From Mugil cephalus (lineage: Eukaryota; Chordata; Actinopteri; Mugiliformes; Mugilidae), in NCBI RefSeq assembly GCF_022458985.1, contig NC_061771.1, positions 14,485,001-14,549,000 of the forward strand: a stretch of DNA of 64,000 nucleotides. The letters run 5' to 3'. Below the pieces are notes generated by a model. It was not told the origin of the DNA. It did not search any database and was given only the letters and a program-made list of their open reading frames with translations. Shown here piece by piece: positions 24,381 through 36,291 of the stretch. Every line of letters starts with the position of its first letter. Position 1 is the first letter of the stretch. The translations under genes and the position numbers were made by a program.

Positions 24381-26256
24381 TTAGTCGTCTTCTTCCTCAT
24401 CATCATCCCCGCTGGGTTTGGCAGCCTGAAATGACAAATGCTCCTGATGAGCCAATAGGGAACGAGCAGAGTCTCTCACATGTTTGCTTGTGTTTCTCAA
24501 CGCCTCAGCAGAAATAGTTGGAAGACTCTTACTCTGATGCAATATTGATTTACTGGAATGAACCCGTTACACTCAACACCCCTTTTGCCTGCCTTCCTGT
24601 GTTTATCATCTTTCGTTACTGTTTGTTTAGTACATTTAAATAGCTCACAGAGCAAATCTACAGTTATTCTTACAGGAGCAGCAACGGCAACGATAGGGAC
24701 AAGAGGAGCTGCAGGAGCTACAGGAGCTACAGGGGCTGCAGGAGCTGCAGGAGCCACGGGAACGACAGGGACGACAGGGGCGGGGGCTGCAGGCGCTGGT
24801 ACATCAAAGCCAAAGGGGTAGTACTGGAGGAGAAAGGAAAGAGATCATTAGTTCAATAAAATCACACAGCCACTTCAGAAAGAGATACTGAAAGGTACAG
24901 ACACCTACCACGTCTTTGGATTCTCTTCCACTTGCCAGGGGGATCTCCTGCTTGATGAAGCCGCGGGCCTTCCAATAAATAACACATCTACACCTTTAAC
25001 ACCGTTGCATTTACGCGCACTCTATGCACCGATCAGCCACAACATTGTGAACACGTACAGGAGAGGTAAATAACATTGAGCATCTTGTGACAATGTTCTG
25101 CTGGGTTCCATTCCTCCTGTCAGGAGTTATTTTTTCACTATACATTATCTCTTACATGTACCACCTACCTATGTATGTACCAGATCAGACAACCCCACAC
25201 CAAAGAAATGACACAAAAACCACCACAGGACACCCTCAGAAGGCCCATGTCCATTGTCACAACTGTTTTTGAGGCACAGGAGAGACCCACACAATATTAG
25301 GAAAGTGGTCATAATGTTATGCCTGATTGGTGTTTGGTGCTCATATTACACTCAGAGCGGATGCATATTTTGTGGATCAAAAATTCACAGATTACACATT
25401 AGACAGTTGTGTGAATACACTCACAGCTCCTCCAACAGGCCGACCCAGTTCGTCAACCGGCAGCAGCTGGAAATTAAAAAAAAAAAAGAAATGGCCAAGA
25501 TGATGATGTGGAAGATCAAAAATCAGTGTTAATGTGTGTTAAAAGACAATATTTATCTCTTACCACGTCCAGAGACCCATGCGGTGCTCCGGCAGGAATG
25601 GCCTGAGCTGCCTGAAAAGACATCATTATCGATATTTACCATAAAATGAAAAGATCCACAAGTTTAAAGAGTCAAGGCAAAAGAGCCCTTTAGGCATCTC
25701 AGCTACGAAGTCATCACCATCAGTGGTGAACAACTAACAGTTCACAGTTTGGACTGTCCCTTTTACTGTGTTTTTTTTTTTTTTTTTTTTTTGTTTTTAG
25801 AGTCTGTCATGTAATATAATAATAACATAAAGTGCAGTAGATGAACTTAGTGGTTTCTAACTGGACCTGAGCTGGAGCGTAATGGATGTCAAACTCCATG
25901 TACTTCTGTGGCTGTAAAGAAGAGGAAAATAGAGCAGATTCAGTGGAATGCAAGTGGGTGTAAAATTGATTGTATCATTTTACAGCTGACAGAGTCAAGA
26001 AATAGTTAAAGTCAATTTAACGTTCACAAGATCATGAAATTCAAGGAAACTGATGGTCTGATGATGAAACTCAGCCATGATCAAAAACTTCAGAACAGCA
26101 ACTGCAGACTCTAAAATGACACTGATTCATCAAGGCATGCAAGCATGTATGCATGCATATGTGACAGAAATAAGAAAAATAGGTGAGTGAGGTTTTCCTT
26201 ACAGGTGCACAGAAGGCAATCCCAAGGATGCAAGCGGCAAGCAGAACAAATTTCAT
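24381..26256 (-). CDS. SCPP-family secreted protein with Ala-Pro repeats (gene 3)
   Basis: Seven coding exons, all phase 0: 26203-26256, 25867-25911, 25564-25611, 25425-25466, 24909-24968, 24674-24823 and 24381-24425, about 147 aa. Exon 1 is the signal peptide MKFVLLAACILGIAFCAP. Exons 5 and 6 carry GFIKQEIPLASGRESKDV and YYPFGFDVP, homologous to gene 2. Exon 6 (50 aa) continues as an Ala/Pro/Val repeat of the PAAPVAP type. The last exon ends in an acidic tail, SGDDDEEEDD, likely to bind calcium. The donor after 25867 (GTCCAG) is weak. A Tc1 derivative sits in the intron between 24968 and 25425. It is a P-rich SCPP in which repeat expansion has reshaped the C-terminal half. Confidence 0.84.
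25027..25332. mobile_element. Tc1/mariner family I derivative inside an SCPP intron
   Basis: The ends CACCGATCAGCCACAACATT and ATAATGTTATGCCTGATTGG are inverted repeats. The interior keeps scraps of transposase sequence (AATGTTCTGCTGGGTTCC). It lies in an intron of gene 3 and does not touch the splice sites. Confidence 0.8.
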
Positions 26257-26356
26257 CTTGAGTTCAGCTGTCAAAAAAAGTCATCACATTTCACATTGCA
26301 TCACTATAAAAATCAAGAAATTAAGACTTTCTCATGATGTTAGTGGTCTACATTAC

Positions 26357-26439
26357 CTTTGCTTCCCGTCAGCATGCGAGGACTGAAGGACTGTAGCAGA
26401 GGGGTGGGATTAAAGGGGTGAGATCTACTCCTATTTATT
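26357..26439 (-). promoter_or_regulatory. 5' untranslated exon and TATA-like box of gene 3
   Basis: A donor (AAAG/GTAATG) at 26355-26356 ends a likely 5' untranslated exon running from about 26405. The minus strand reads AATAAATAG at 26431-26439, which could act as its TATA element. The assignment is by position only. Confidence 0.4.
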
Positions 26440-26678
26440 CGCTTACAAAACAAAGGACACGCAAACGTTTGACAGGAATTGGTAATCAGCCAAAGGTTTT
26501 CCTTTTTTACGATTACAAAATTGGCAGCTGTAAGAAATCTCTTAACACATTTTTGGCTTGAAAGGCACATAAATCACATTTGATCCCTAAGTGATGAGGG
26601 AGCCCCCTTACAAGTGTGAGAAAGAGCAGAGAGCTTGTTTATGAATAGAGAGTCTTTCAGAGAACCTTGCATCATTTA

Positions 26679-27648
26679 CAGTGGTGTGAAAAACTGTTAT
26701 TGTAATCGTTTCTCATGTTTGTCACACTTGAATGTTTCAGATTACTGAAACAAATTTAAATATATTTAAATATAAGACAAAGATAACACTAGTAAACAAA
26801 TGCAGTTTATAAATTGAGGTTTTCATTTTTAAAGGAAAACTAAATACAATCCAACATGGCCTGAGAGGTCATGAACAGATGACCAGACATTCTTCTTCAG
26901 GACTTTTTGATAGACTTTGGCAGAATTCATGGTTTCATTTATCACAGTAAGTCTTCCAGGTCCTGAAGCAGCAAAACAGCCGCAGACCACCACACTACCA
27001 CCAACAGAGTTTATTGTTTCTATGATGTTCTTTTTCTGAAATGTTGTGTTACTTTTACTCCGGGTGTAACGTGACACACACACACACACACCTTACAAAG
27101 AATTCAACTTTTGTCTCGTCAGTCCTCATCAAGATGTTTTCTGGCCAAACTGAGACGAGCCTTTATGTTCTTTTTCAGCAGGGTTTTTGGTCTTGGACCT
27201 CTGTCATGAGGCCATTTTTCTCTTTCTGATGGTGGAGTCTTTTGTGCATTTTGTCTTTTGTGTCTTTTTAGTTTTGGTTGGCCGGTCACTCCTGGGAGGG
27301 TTCACCACTGTTTCCATGCTTCCATCATTTGTGGATAATGACTCCCACTGTGGTTCCCTGTAATCCCAAAGCTTTAGAAATGACTTTATAACATTTTCCA
27401 ACTGATACATCTCAATTACTTCCTTCTTCATTTGTTCCTGAATTTCTTTGGATCTCAGCATGATGTCTAGCTTTAGAGGATCTTTTAGTCTTTTTCACTA
27501 TGTCAGGCAGGTACTACTGATGTGATTTGTTGATTGAGAACAGGTGTGACAGCAATCAGGTCTGGGTGTGGCTAGAGAAATTGAACTCAGGTCGGATAAA
27601 CTACAGTTATGTTTTAACGGGGGTCAAACACTTTTTCACACAGGGCCA
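26679..27648 (-). mobile_element. Tc1/mariner transposon, family III, degraded
   Basis: Nearly a whole-length relic, starting TACAGTGGTGTGAAAAACTG and ending at CTTTTTCACACAGGGCCAT. The minus strand keeps the transposase N-terminus (LRSKEIQEQMKKEVIEMYQ, a helix-turn-helix region) and VNPPRSDRPTK. The later part is frameshifted and is interrupted by a short (CA)n tract near 27075-27092. It cannot encode an active transposase. Confidence 0.88.
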
Positions 27649-28222
27649 TATAGGCTAGCAAAGAACATGTTCATAGCATGCTGTTATATGGGGATTGTAC
27701 TAAAGCTGATATATATGTATACATAAATATATATGTGTGTGTGTGTAAAGTCACCCACCACCTGGATTTAATTAAGCAAACCTCAAACAAAGCGTACATC
27801 AATCAATATGTCCCTCATGAGATTCACAGTGCACAGCTGAATTGGCCTGTGATGAAAGATGATCTTATTCCATGTCTCCTTGGTGTAGACGGATAGCTGT
27901 TCCTGATGTCAACTTGAAAGGTGCAGATGTGCAGATCCTAACTTGACTGCAGTGGTCCCAAGAGACCAAAAGCACCAAGATGAAGGTTCTGAATTTAAAT
28001 TAATGTCATGAAACAAACAGAAGAACAAAATGAAAGAATATCGACAAGAGGTTCAATCTGTTTTGGTTTCCTTTTTATTAGATAATGTTTATTTAAGCAA
28101 AAAAGATGATCAGTGAAATAAATATTCATGGTTAGTAATGTGCTTGACTGACAAATAACTGGTCTAACTGTTTTAGTTTCCTCTCAATGTGTTATGGATT
28201 ATCTCTGCTATAAGTTTCCATC

Positions 28223-29459
28223 CTAACTAAGGTTTCTCTGTGTAGGTTGGAGTTTGGGTTGAGCAGGTTTTTGGAAGGTGACCACCTCCTGCTCGGCTCC
28301 CTCCAACCCCGCGGGGACATGGTTAGCGTTCAGATGTGATCCAGAGCATTTCGGCCCCCGTATCTGTTTGATTCCAGCTGCTGAGGTCCCCACGGTCGGC
28401 GCCACGCCTTGCTGTTGCGGGTTTGTGAGCCCAGTGGCCTGGCTCTGAGGCTGAACGGCTCCTACAGGCAGGTTTGGGAGCAGATTGGGTATGTACACAC
28501 CCAACTGGCTCATCTTAGCAGCCATCTGAAACAGTAGAGAAGAAAGACACTTGGGAGGTAAGGGAGGGGGAACAATTGGATGATCCGTGGGATCACTGAG
28601 TTCGCTAAACAGATTGTTTGGACAAGCACAGATATTAATCTTGGCTGTATTACCTCGAGTTCCTCCGAGCTGAGGGCGCCAAGTGCAGGGTTCTAGGGAA
28701 GAATGACAACACATGTCAAAGTCTTAGTTAAGGGAATTGTGAAATAAAAAGAAAACGGTGTATATGTGTACAGAGTATTGTGTACTCACCATAGGCTGCT
28801 GTAGCATGTACACAATCTGGGGATTCTGCGGCTAAGAATGAATAAGTCTGATTATAATTTTACTCCCTTATTGTGGTTCAAAGTGCAGTTCATCTCATTT
28901 GATATAAACAGCAGAATCACCTGTTGCGGCTGCAAAAGGGGAGGTGTATGTCCAGAGGGAGCCGCTGCTCCTGCAGCATTTACTGCAGGTAACACAGGAC
29001 TATTTGGGGTTTGATACGCTGGCGTTTGCGGCAGAGCCGATTGAAGAATCGATGGAAATCCATAAGGGTAGATCTGGTCGAGAAAACAATTTTTTACATT
29101 TTTATTTTCACTATGGTTCAGATTTGTGAGGCCTTACAGTCAGTCTAACACTTTGCAGCACTGTGCAAGACACAACAACACAAGCATTTCCATCTCAGGG
29201 TCATAAATCAACCATTTTATGATGCCAAAATATTGATTTATTTCCACAACATTTTCTCTTATGAAAGTAATTGGGGTCGTTGCAGTTTTAAACGGCACGC
29301 GTTGACAGCTCATGTAAAAGATAACAGAACAACTGTCTGAGCAAAAATGTGTTTGAGACCTCCGAAGATGGAATCGTTCAAGTTCATTAAAGTTACAGAT
29401 GGAAATATTTTTGAGTCAAGAGCACAACATAGTGAAGTGCATACAAATACAATTCTCTG

Positions 29460-29504
<45 letters not shown>

Positions 29505-30319
29505 ATCTGCCCCAGGCACACAGACGGTATGTTTCCTTATAATATCTTACCAGCTGATCCCTATAGGGGGATGAGAACAGAGGGAAGTATCCGTAAGGTG
29601 GAAAAACCTGAAATCAGCAACAAAACACAATTAATTAACTGGGATCTCTGTGTTTTTATTAGAATGTATAAAAGTAAAAAAAAAATAGAGTTGTGCTTTG
29701 TTTTATTTGACTCTACTTACTTAAAACATTAGTAATAGCCTGCACATTAGTTGTAGTTTGCAGTTATTTGTACGTTTTGCTTTTTGCACATTTGGTTAGA
29801 TGCACTGTGTATATACCTCTATTACATACAATGACAAAAAAGTTAAGTCTAATCTGTTGTTTCTTCATGCTTTTCTTTCTCCTACCAGAGGCTGCTGTGG
29901 AAGTGTCAGCTGGGCTCCATTGGTGCTCGGCTGCGGGGGGAAAACCGGTGGACTGCCCTCTTTTGGAAACCGGGTGTATTGTTGCCGTGAAGGATTGAGC
30001 TGAGTGTCTGTCTGAGGATCCAGCTGCTGGGGAACCCCCTGCTGCGGCTGCTCTGCACCGGGAAGAAGAGAGGCCGGCGTCTGAGTTTCCAGATCCTGAT
30101 TTGCGGCCTCAGCAGGCTGATCCCCTTGAGTGGCTCCTCCTTGCGACCGCGAGAGAGGAAGGACGCGTGGGGTGACCTACAAAAAGAAGAAAAACCTTCA
30201 GGAACATGTCAGAGCCACAGCAGACAGGTAGAGAGGACTTGTGTTTGAAATATCATTGGTTTGAATCTACTTACAGACGCCATCATGGAGAAACACGACA
30301 GGAGAATTATGACAATCAT
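28223..30319 (-). CDS. Pro/Gln-rich SCPP-family protein (gene 4)
   Basis: Seven coding exons, all phase 0: 30275-30319, 29886-30176, 29551-29607, 28921-29073, 28790-28831, 28654-28692 and 28223-28525, about 309 aa. The first exon gives the short signal MIVIILLSCFSMMAS. The second (97 aa) is Gln/Pro-rich. The third and fourth have VFPPYGYFPLFSSPYRDQL and IYPYGFPSILQ. The sixth has GALSSEELE with SxE phosphorylation sites, followed by MAAKMSQLGVYIPNLLPNLP. Known P/Q-rich SCPPs are secreted by inner dental epithelium and shape enamel or enameloid. The SSEELE/MSQLGVYIP region makes teleost scpp5 my best guess, from memory only. The last exon is long and low in complexity up to QPTQRNLS. Confidence 0.86.
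29464..29502. repeat. (GT)n microsatellite
   Basis: About 19 GT units within an intron of gene 4. Confidence 0.97.
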
Positions 30320-30429
30320 ATCCAGTGGTTTTAGTTGCTTTCCACAAGAATCAATGAAAACTGTGCCAGAAGATCACTGAGAGCAAATTCACTGAAAGCC
30401 CATGGCAGGCAGCATTGACTTATGCATTT

Positions 30430-32707
30430 CCCACCGAGTGGAACAACCAATCGCGTTGCAGGGAGAACCAGACAAATTCAACCTAATCATCTTCTGTGAA
30501 TGAAGCAACGAGGTGGGAACCAAAGAAAAACCTACTGAAATGCCCGGTTTCCTCCAATTACGATGCTGTAATGTCTATAGAAATGAACAAACAAACACAG
30601 AGGAGCTCCGTGCTCGACGTTTTCCTTTCACTCAGAGCACCTGTAATTACCCCACCTCTCTGGGGTAATTGTGGTCCAACCAAATATGTGTGATGTGCAA
30701 AAAATACTGCAACAGATCCACACGTACGAGCTACAGTCAAAGGGACTGATTCAAGAAAGCAGCGGATGAAATGCATCTTTGTCACATTTGATTGAAGATG
30801 TTGTGATCCATTCACTGCGGAGCCAAACGTGTCCAGGTCTACCCAATCAGACGGGGTGGACTCAGTCTGGAGGAAAACGGTGAATAAAACATATATCTGA
30901 ATAATATAACACATCCCCATCCCAGATGTCGAGTCTTTTGCAGGTTTTCTAGTTTTGTTTTATATTTTAATATTTCATCACCAATAACTCGGTTAAATAT
31001 TAAAAATGCACTCGTCGAGCCCCCGTCTCCCCTGTCAGGAAAATACCAACAGTGCATACAGTCCTCCTCCACAACTGCTTAACACACACCTATACTTTAC
31101 TTTCTTACTTTGGTTATAATCACCAATGTCCAGTATTAGGATGGGAATAAATCAATTTATAATTATAACAGAAATATAATTATACAATCACTTGTTTCAT
31201 ACAGCTGTATCTGTATGCAGTCGTCGAGGGTGGGCCAAACGTTTAACATTGCGTAAAATGAAACATACATTTCTTCTTAACGAGAAGCAACCAGACGTTT
31301 GGTCGTCTTTGACAATGCAGTGAGTGGGATTATACAAAATGAATGATGACGGTAATGATTGGGTATGTGTCCCCAAATTTGAGGCAGCTCAGTGAATGAT
31401 AAATGTCTGATTTGACAAGACAAAAAATATCATGACAGCGATAACATGATATATATTGTATGTTTTATTCTTATGATGTCTTATGTGTTGTTGTCAAACA
31501 ACAACTGTGGGGGAGCCGTGGAGTAGTGGCTAGAGGTGCAGCTTGGGGTCCCACCCCGTCCATGGCTGTGGTGTCCTGAATGAAGCACCTAAGCCCCAAG
31601 TTGCTCCCTGAGGCTGCAGCCTACTGCTCCAACTGTACAGATGGAATTTCCCCATGACAGATCAATAAGGGGATAATTCTTCATCTTTTCTTGAGGGCTC
31701 ATAGTGGCGTCCACAAATAAAATTTATTATTAGAATCATTATTGTATATTATTATTGCTGTGTATAATTGCGATTATTTATTTATTTCCTTTATTTGCAG
31801 CAGTGCGCCGTCACCTCTCTGTCATTTCATAATAGAAGTTGCCTCAATATAGATTTAAAATGTGTCTACGTTTGTGTCTATGTGTTTAATTTACCACACA
31901 ATGTTACGGAGCTTCAGTTGAATCAAACTTTATTTTTTTAAAACCAAAATCAAATTTTAAAACATGTAAAAGTCCTCATTCAGTGCATTTAAATAGTTTT
32001 TTAAAAGGAAAATTTACTTACAGTATATTATTAAGAATGTGGAAATTCAATTACATTCACTGTTTCAGCAAACTCCATCAATGATACTGTAGGCTACATG
32101 AATAAAAAAAAACTCTGTATATATATCAGAGTGACAGCAGTGCAGTGCAACGAATTAAAACTACTGGTCAAGATGAGTGAGTCAAGATAAAATAATAATG
32201 ATAAAATAATACAGCACTGCAGATTTCAGTGGTAAAGCACGTTGTCTGGTATTACCAGCTTAGGTCTCATCCCTTTCCTAAGCTGTGCTGATCCACAGAT
32301 GGTGATGCATGAGCCCACAGAGTGGATATTACACAGGCGCGTCATCAGCACCCTCCCGCTGGTGTCTGCAAGATCGACCTCTGACAAAATGCTGACTAAG
32401 TGCACAATTTTTCACACACCGAATCATAACACATATGTTTTACATAGCTGCGGTCGCCCTGATTAAAGGGAGTGGAGTCGATAAAACACACATGGGAAAA
32501 TGGAACGTCTCCAAAAACCAATACTGAACGTGAAAATATGCAAAGTCCTACACAAATATTTTTTATAAAAGCCAATAAAATCTGATTGACCTGCAGCTTC
32601 AGCACAAAAATGAACACACAATCGACTAAGTGTATCAAAGTGCAGCATACATTTCTTCGTCGCGTCATTGGAGCGCGCTCCTCAGAGCTGCTCGTCTTGA
32701 TCTCAGA
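30430..32707. other. Intergenic stretch between genes 4 and the His-rich gene
   Basis: Apart from the SINE at 31508-31683, no gene or element is recognised. ORFs are short and featureless. Confidence 0.5.
31508..31683 (+). repeat. tRNA-derived SINE, internally deleted
   Basis: It starts GGGGGAGCCGTGGAGTAGTGG, a tRNA-like A-box region, and continues TCCCACCCCGTCCATGG, then a tail with AATTTCCCCATGACAGATCA. The stretch expected between the A box and TCCCACCCC, including the B box, appears shortened. It is a common fish short interspersed element. Confidence 0.65.
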
Positions 32708-33194
32708 TCAGTCGTTGTCTCCTCGTGGCCTAGTGGTGGTAGCTATTGTTGTTGTTGTCTTCGTGGTTGTAGTTGTGGTTGCTGCCGTTTGAGGTGGAGG
32801 AGGTGGTCTCGGCCAAAGACCAGGAAACAGAGGCCAGATAGGGAATAAAGGCCCGTGAGGTTTGGGTCGATGATGTCTCTGTAGGAAAATATTTTAAAAC
32901 ACCTTAAGGAACACGTTGCATCATCTATCGCGCACAAATAATTAGGGAATAATTGGATTCTTACCTCATCACTGTCAGACTCGCTGCTGAAGTGATAACA
33001 GTTCGTTCTTACCTCATCGCTGTCAGAGAGACGGCCATGATGATGATGATGGTGCTGAAAAACACACAAATGAACACAAGAGAAGTGTTTGCAAGTGCTT
33101 CACAAACTCTTTTCTATATATTTTTGTTTTGTTTTGTACTTACTGCTACAGAGAAATTGACCAAGACGAAAACCAATACAAGAAAAACCTTCAT
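32708..33194 (-). CDS. Small His/Pro/Thr-rich secreted peptide, SCPP-like (gene H)
   Basis: Three coding exons, all phase 0: 33144-33194, 33013-33054 (or 32965-33054) and 32708-32878. Exon 1 is the signal peptide MKVFLVLVFVLVNFSVA. Exon 2 is HHHHHHGRLSDSDE, with a longer form that adds 16 residues ending SSESDSDE through a second in-frame donor. Exon 3 runs RHHRPKPHGPLFPIWPLFPG, a Pro run, a Thr-rich stretch, and ends RPRGDND. Total 87 or 103 aa. Six histidines could bind metal, the SDSDE units are SxE phosphorylation sites, the Thr stretch could carry O-glycans, and RGD could bind integrins; all of these roles are inferred. The layout matches genes A-E at 43-57 kb. I know no named homologue. 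Confidence 0.78.
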
Positions 33195-34360
33195 CTCGCA
33201 ACTGGAATTCAAATCCCCGGATGGCTGGAGCCAGCTGAACGCCGCGGTGCATATAAACGGCTTAATAAGGCACGAAATATCAAACTCATGTACCCTACCG
33301 TCAAGATGTTCCCTCCTGGAAGACCCATTAGCTTTTAAACAGCCTCACCGCATCCGCGTTGCTCTGGCACTTCAAAGGTGTTACTTCATCTCAGATGTGG
33401 TCGCTGTCATGGCAGCCTCTGGAGACAAAACCAAAACAGGCGTGAGCGCGATTTCATTACCAGACAAGACGGGTGTTGCTGCAACACTCCAGGTCCACAT
33501 CCCGTCCATAATCCTGACAGACTTCAGGTATTACCTCACAGCCCAATTTGTACAGCTGATCACACACACAGAGACACACACAAACAACTGCCCACTTAAT
33601 CCATTTATTTGAAGACTAATTTATTTTACTCTGCAGAGTATTATCTGACACATTACAGATGTGTTTAGAAATTCATTTGAAATGTGTGGAAGGTTGATGT
33701 GTTGCTGGGAGGCTTTGTGCTTGTGAAACAGCAGTAGCTATGTATTGCCCAGAGGTGTATTTCCACCTGCAACAACAATACTTGCTCAATCCATCCCACA
33801 TACTGTAATCATCTTGTTTGCGAAAGGTGGACTTCTTTTTATTTCCTCCGGCGCACTCATTAAGTTTTACAGCCATTTGCAAGCGACTTCCAGAGATTTT
33901 CTATGTCACACTTTAGAGAATGAAAAGGTTTCGCGTGAACACAAAGAAGAGGTAAACATAAATCTTGTGCTGAAACAGAAAAGCTATGGCTGCAGCGTTG
34001 GAGACTTTTTTTTACAGCTCAACACCATCCAGGCTGCATTCTTCACAGTTAGCTGGTCCAAATTTAAACTGGAACGCAACACTGCTTCTATCATTGTGCG
34101 CCTTGTTTTTTTATTTTTCTCTGGCTTCTTGACTGTTTTTAACTTTTATAATATCTTGAGCGGCATCACGTTTCCAAAGACCTGCAGGCTACACCCTCAA
34201 CAATGTAACAGCAGCTCTTACTTTCCACCAGGACAGCACATACACGATATAATGAGCACGCCCTGGAGCACAAAAAGAAATCAACACAACGCTGACAAGC
34301 AGTTCATAAAGAGGGCTCAGTGGCAAACAGGTGGGTATAATGTGTGGTTTTGTGACACGC

Positions 34361-34640
34361 AACATGTTTAGTAACAGAATTTCACAAAGTCTGACATATG
34401 ATAGTAAAACTCAGCTTTTTATTGACTTTACTGTCTTGACACGGCAAAGTTTTGTATGAATTTCAACAGCACAGCTTGATTTGTAAAAAGATTGCGAATA
34501 TATATTTGTCATCACACATTCAGTCACAGGGGTGTTGTTTCCACTACATTTTATAGAGTTCAAGTCAAACAATGAGCTATTATGCGTTTTCAGTTTCTTT
34601 TTTTTTGTGACTGATGATGAAAAATTCTAACGTTTCATTG
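34361..34640. repeat. Local degenerate repeat, unit 1
   Basis: It shares GACACGCAACATGTT, then CTGACATATGATAGTAAAAC, TTGACACGGCAAAGTTTTGT and CAGCACAGCTTGATTT with the other units at 34.9, 36.95, 38.4 and 39.1 kb. Confidence 0.55.
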
Positions 34641-34872
34641 CGAGTGAAGCAATGGAGGGTTATCATTTCCTTTCAGATTCTATGTATGACGGCCGTCCTT
34701 GTCAGCTCCTCAGTAGAAACCAACAGAAAGCACATATGCGACATTTGATCAGCTCAAACAAAACGGGTCACACATCCAAAATAACATGTTGCTCTGATTA
34801 CATAGTTTCGCGCTCAACACAAGCGGCTCATAAACAGATCACAGTGTGATCGCAGGTTTTATGATGTGCAGT

Positions 34873-35090
34873 TTCCCCCGACACGCAACATGTTCGGTTA
34901 ACAGAGGTCTGACGTGTGATCATAAAACTAGATTTGTTACCGTTCTGACACGGCTGGGCTTTGTGTGAACTCATACAACACGGTTTAATTTCAGATTCCC
35001 AAAGACATGATGGGCCACTCTTAATCACTGGATTAAGATACAAGGAGTAGCATCTCCTGACAGATATAGAGTTCATACATGACTTTCAGA
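34873..35090. repeat. Local degenerate repeat, unit 2
   Basis: It repeats GACACGCAACATGTTCGGTT, GATCATAAAACTAGATTTGT and CTGACACGGCTGGGCTTTGT in the same order and direction as unit 1, then CAGATTCCCAAAGACATGAT as in the later units. Confidence 0.55.
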
Positions 35091-35774
35091 TTGGGAGCGC
35101 ATTCATTTAATCGACTCAACAAAATCACAAAGGTCAAACATCAGATATATACATATATATATATTTCTTTTTTTTTAGTGGGACGGTTATGCTGGATATT
35201 GTTCCCTTGTGCTAAATGGTGATCACAGTTATAGGATACCAAAACATGTCTTCTACTACTACCTGGAAATGTTAAATGTCAGCTCCCATTGGTTTATCCA
35301 AGAAACAAGAAAATGAGGAGACATCCAGAGTATTTTAGACAAAAGAAAAACGAGTTGCAGCTAAGGCCCTGAACAAGTTCAGGAGCTGCAGCCACTGGGT
35401 GATGTGGTGCCGCTGGTCCATGAGTAGGTTGTTGGACACAGGACGACGACACCGTACGGACAATAAGTCAAAATATTTTAATTATCCAACTGCAAAGGCT
35501 AGAGGTGGTTAAAATCTGGTAGTTTAAAGTCACAAAACGTGTGATTTACATTACGACCTCGAACCTAAACACTGACCTCCTCAATGGAGCGCTTCTCAAT
35601 CACATGGACGGGACTAGTCTTTAGAAACGCGAACAAAACTATAACTGCTAAATCAAAAACAGTTAAGATTGGGTCCTTCTTGTAAATTTAGGGACGCAAG
35701 GTAAAGAAAGAGAAAGCCTGACTATTTCAAGCATAGGACCCAAAGATCCCCACTAATAACACTGTGTTTCCAAA

Positions 35775-35886
35775 CACCCTCAGAAGACCCCATGTCCATT
35801 CTCTGATGAGTCACAGCTGTTTTGGAGCCACAAGGGAGACCTACACAATATTAGGAAGGTGGTCATAATGTTATGCCTGATCAATG
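35775..35886. mobile_element. Tc1/mariner family I, 3' fragment
   Basis: About 110 bp ending GGTGGTCATAATGTTATGCC, matching the right half of the copies at 3275-3533 and 25027-25332. The left half is absent. Confidence 0.7.
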
Positions 35887-36038
35887 CACAGTGTTAATAT
35901 GAGCTTAAAGAGCAGAGAGTATCCACATCCAAATTAAACAATACGTGTAGGTGAAACAACCTCACCGTCAGATCTGCTTGAATGTCCATTAACACTTCAT
36001 GTCTTCTGACACATCATTAATACACAGCATGCCTGATC

Positions 36039-36045
36039 ACACACA

Positions 36046-36115
<70 letters not shown>
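36039..36115. repeat. (CA)n microsatellite
   Basis: About 38 CA units with one interruption near the left end. Confidence 0.97.
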
Positions 36116-36118
<3 letters not shown>

Positions 36119-36291
36119 TGTGTTTGTGGATCTAGACCAAGCTTTCTCCATACATTTTCTCCCTCCTTCCTTCTCGCTGTATCTTTATTTGTATGTTTTG
36201 TCTCTTCTTGAAGTTCATGAATGGTTTGCATTTTGAGAGGAACAATGTATACTCACTCTTCTCTTTGTGGTTGGCTTGGACAGGGAGACAC

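Larger units (their letters stand above)
33195..36038. other. Intergenic stretch with local repeats
   Basis: Upstream sequence of gene H, a CATATAAACG motif at 33250-33259 that could serve as its TATA element, two units of a local repeat family and a Tc1 scrap. ORFs of 219 codons (32953-33612) and 208 codons (33745-34371) on the plus strand look like chance, and the first lies antisense to gene H. Confidence 0.45.

Noticed and set aside
24558-24821. Gly/Ala/Thr collagen-like plus-strand ORF
   Set aside because: It is the antisense shadow of the Ala-Pro exon of gene 3.
32953-33612. 219-codon plus-strand ORF
   Set aside because: It is antisense to gene H exons, has no domain, and its hydrophobic part mirrors the signal exon of gene H.
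33745-34371. 208-codon plus-strand ORF
   Set aside because: Long for chance, but no domain, odd composition, no splice context and it ends inside a local repeat.
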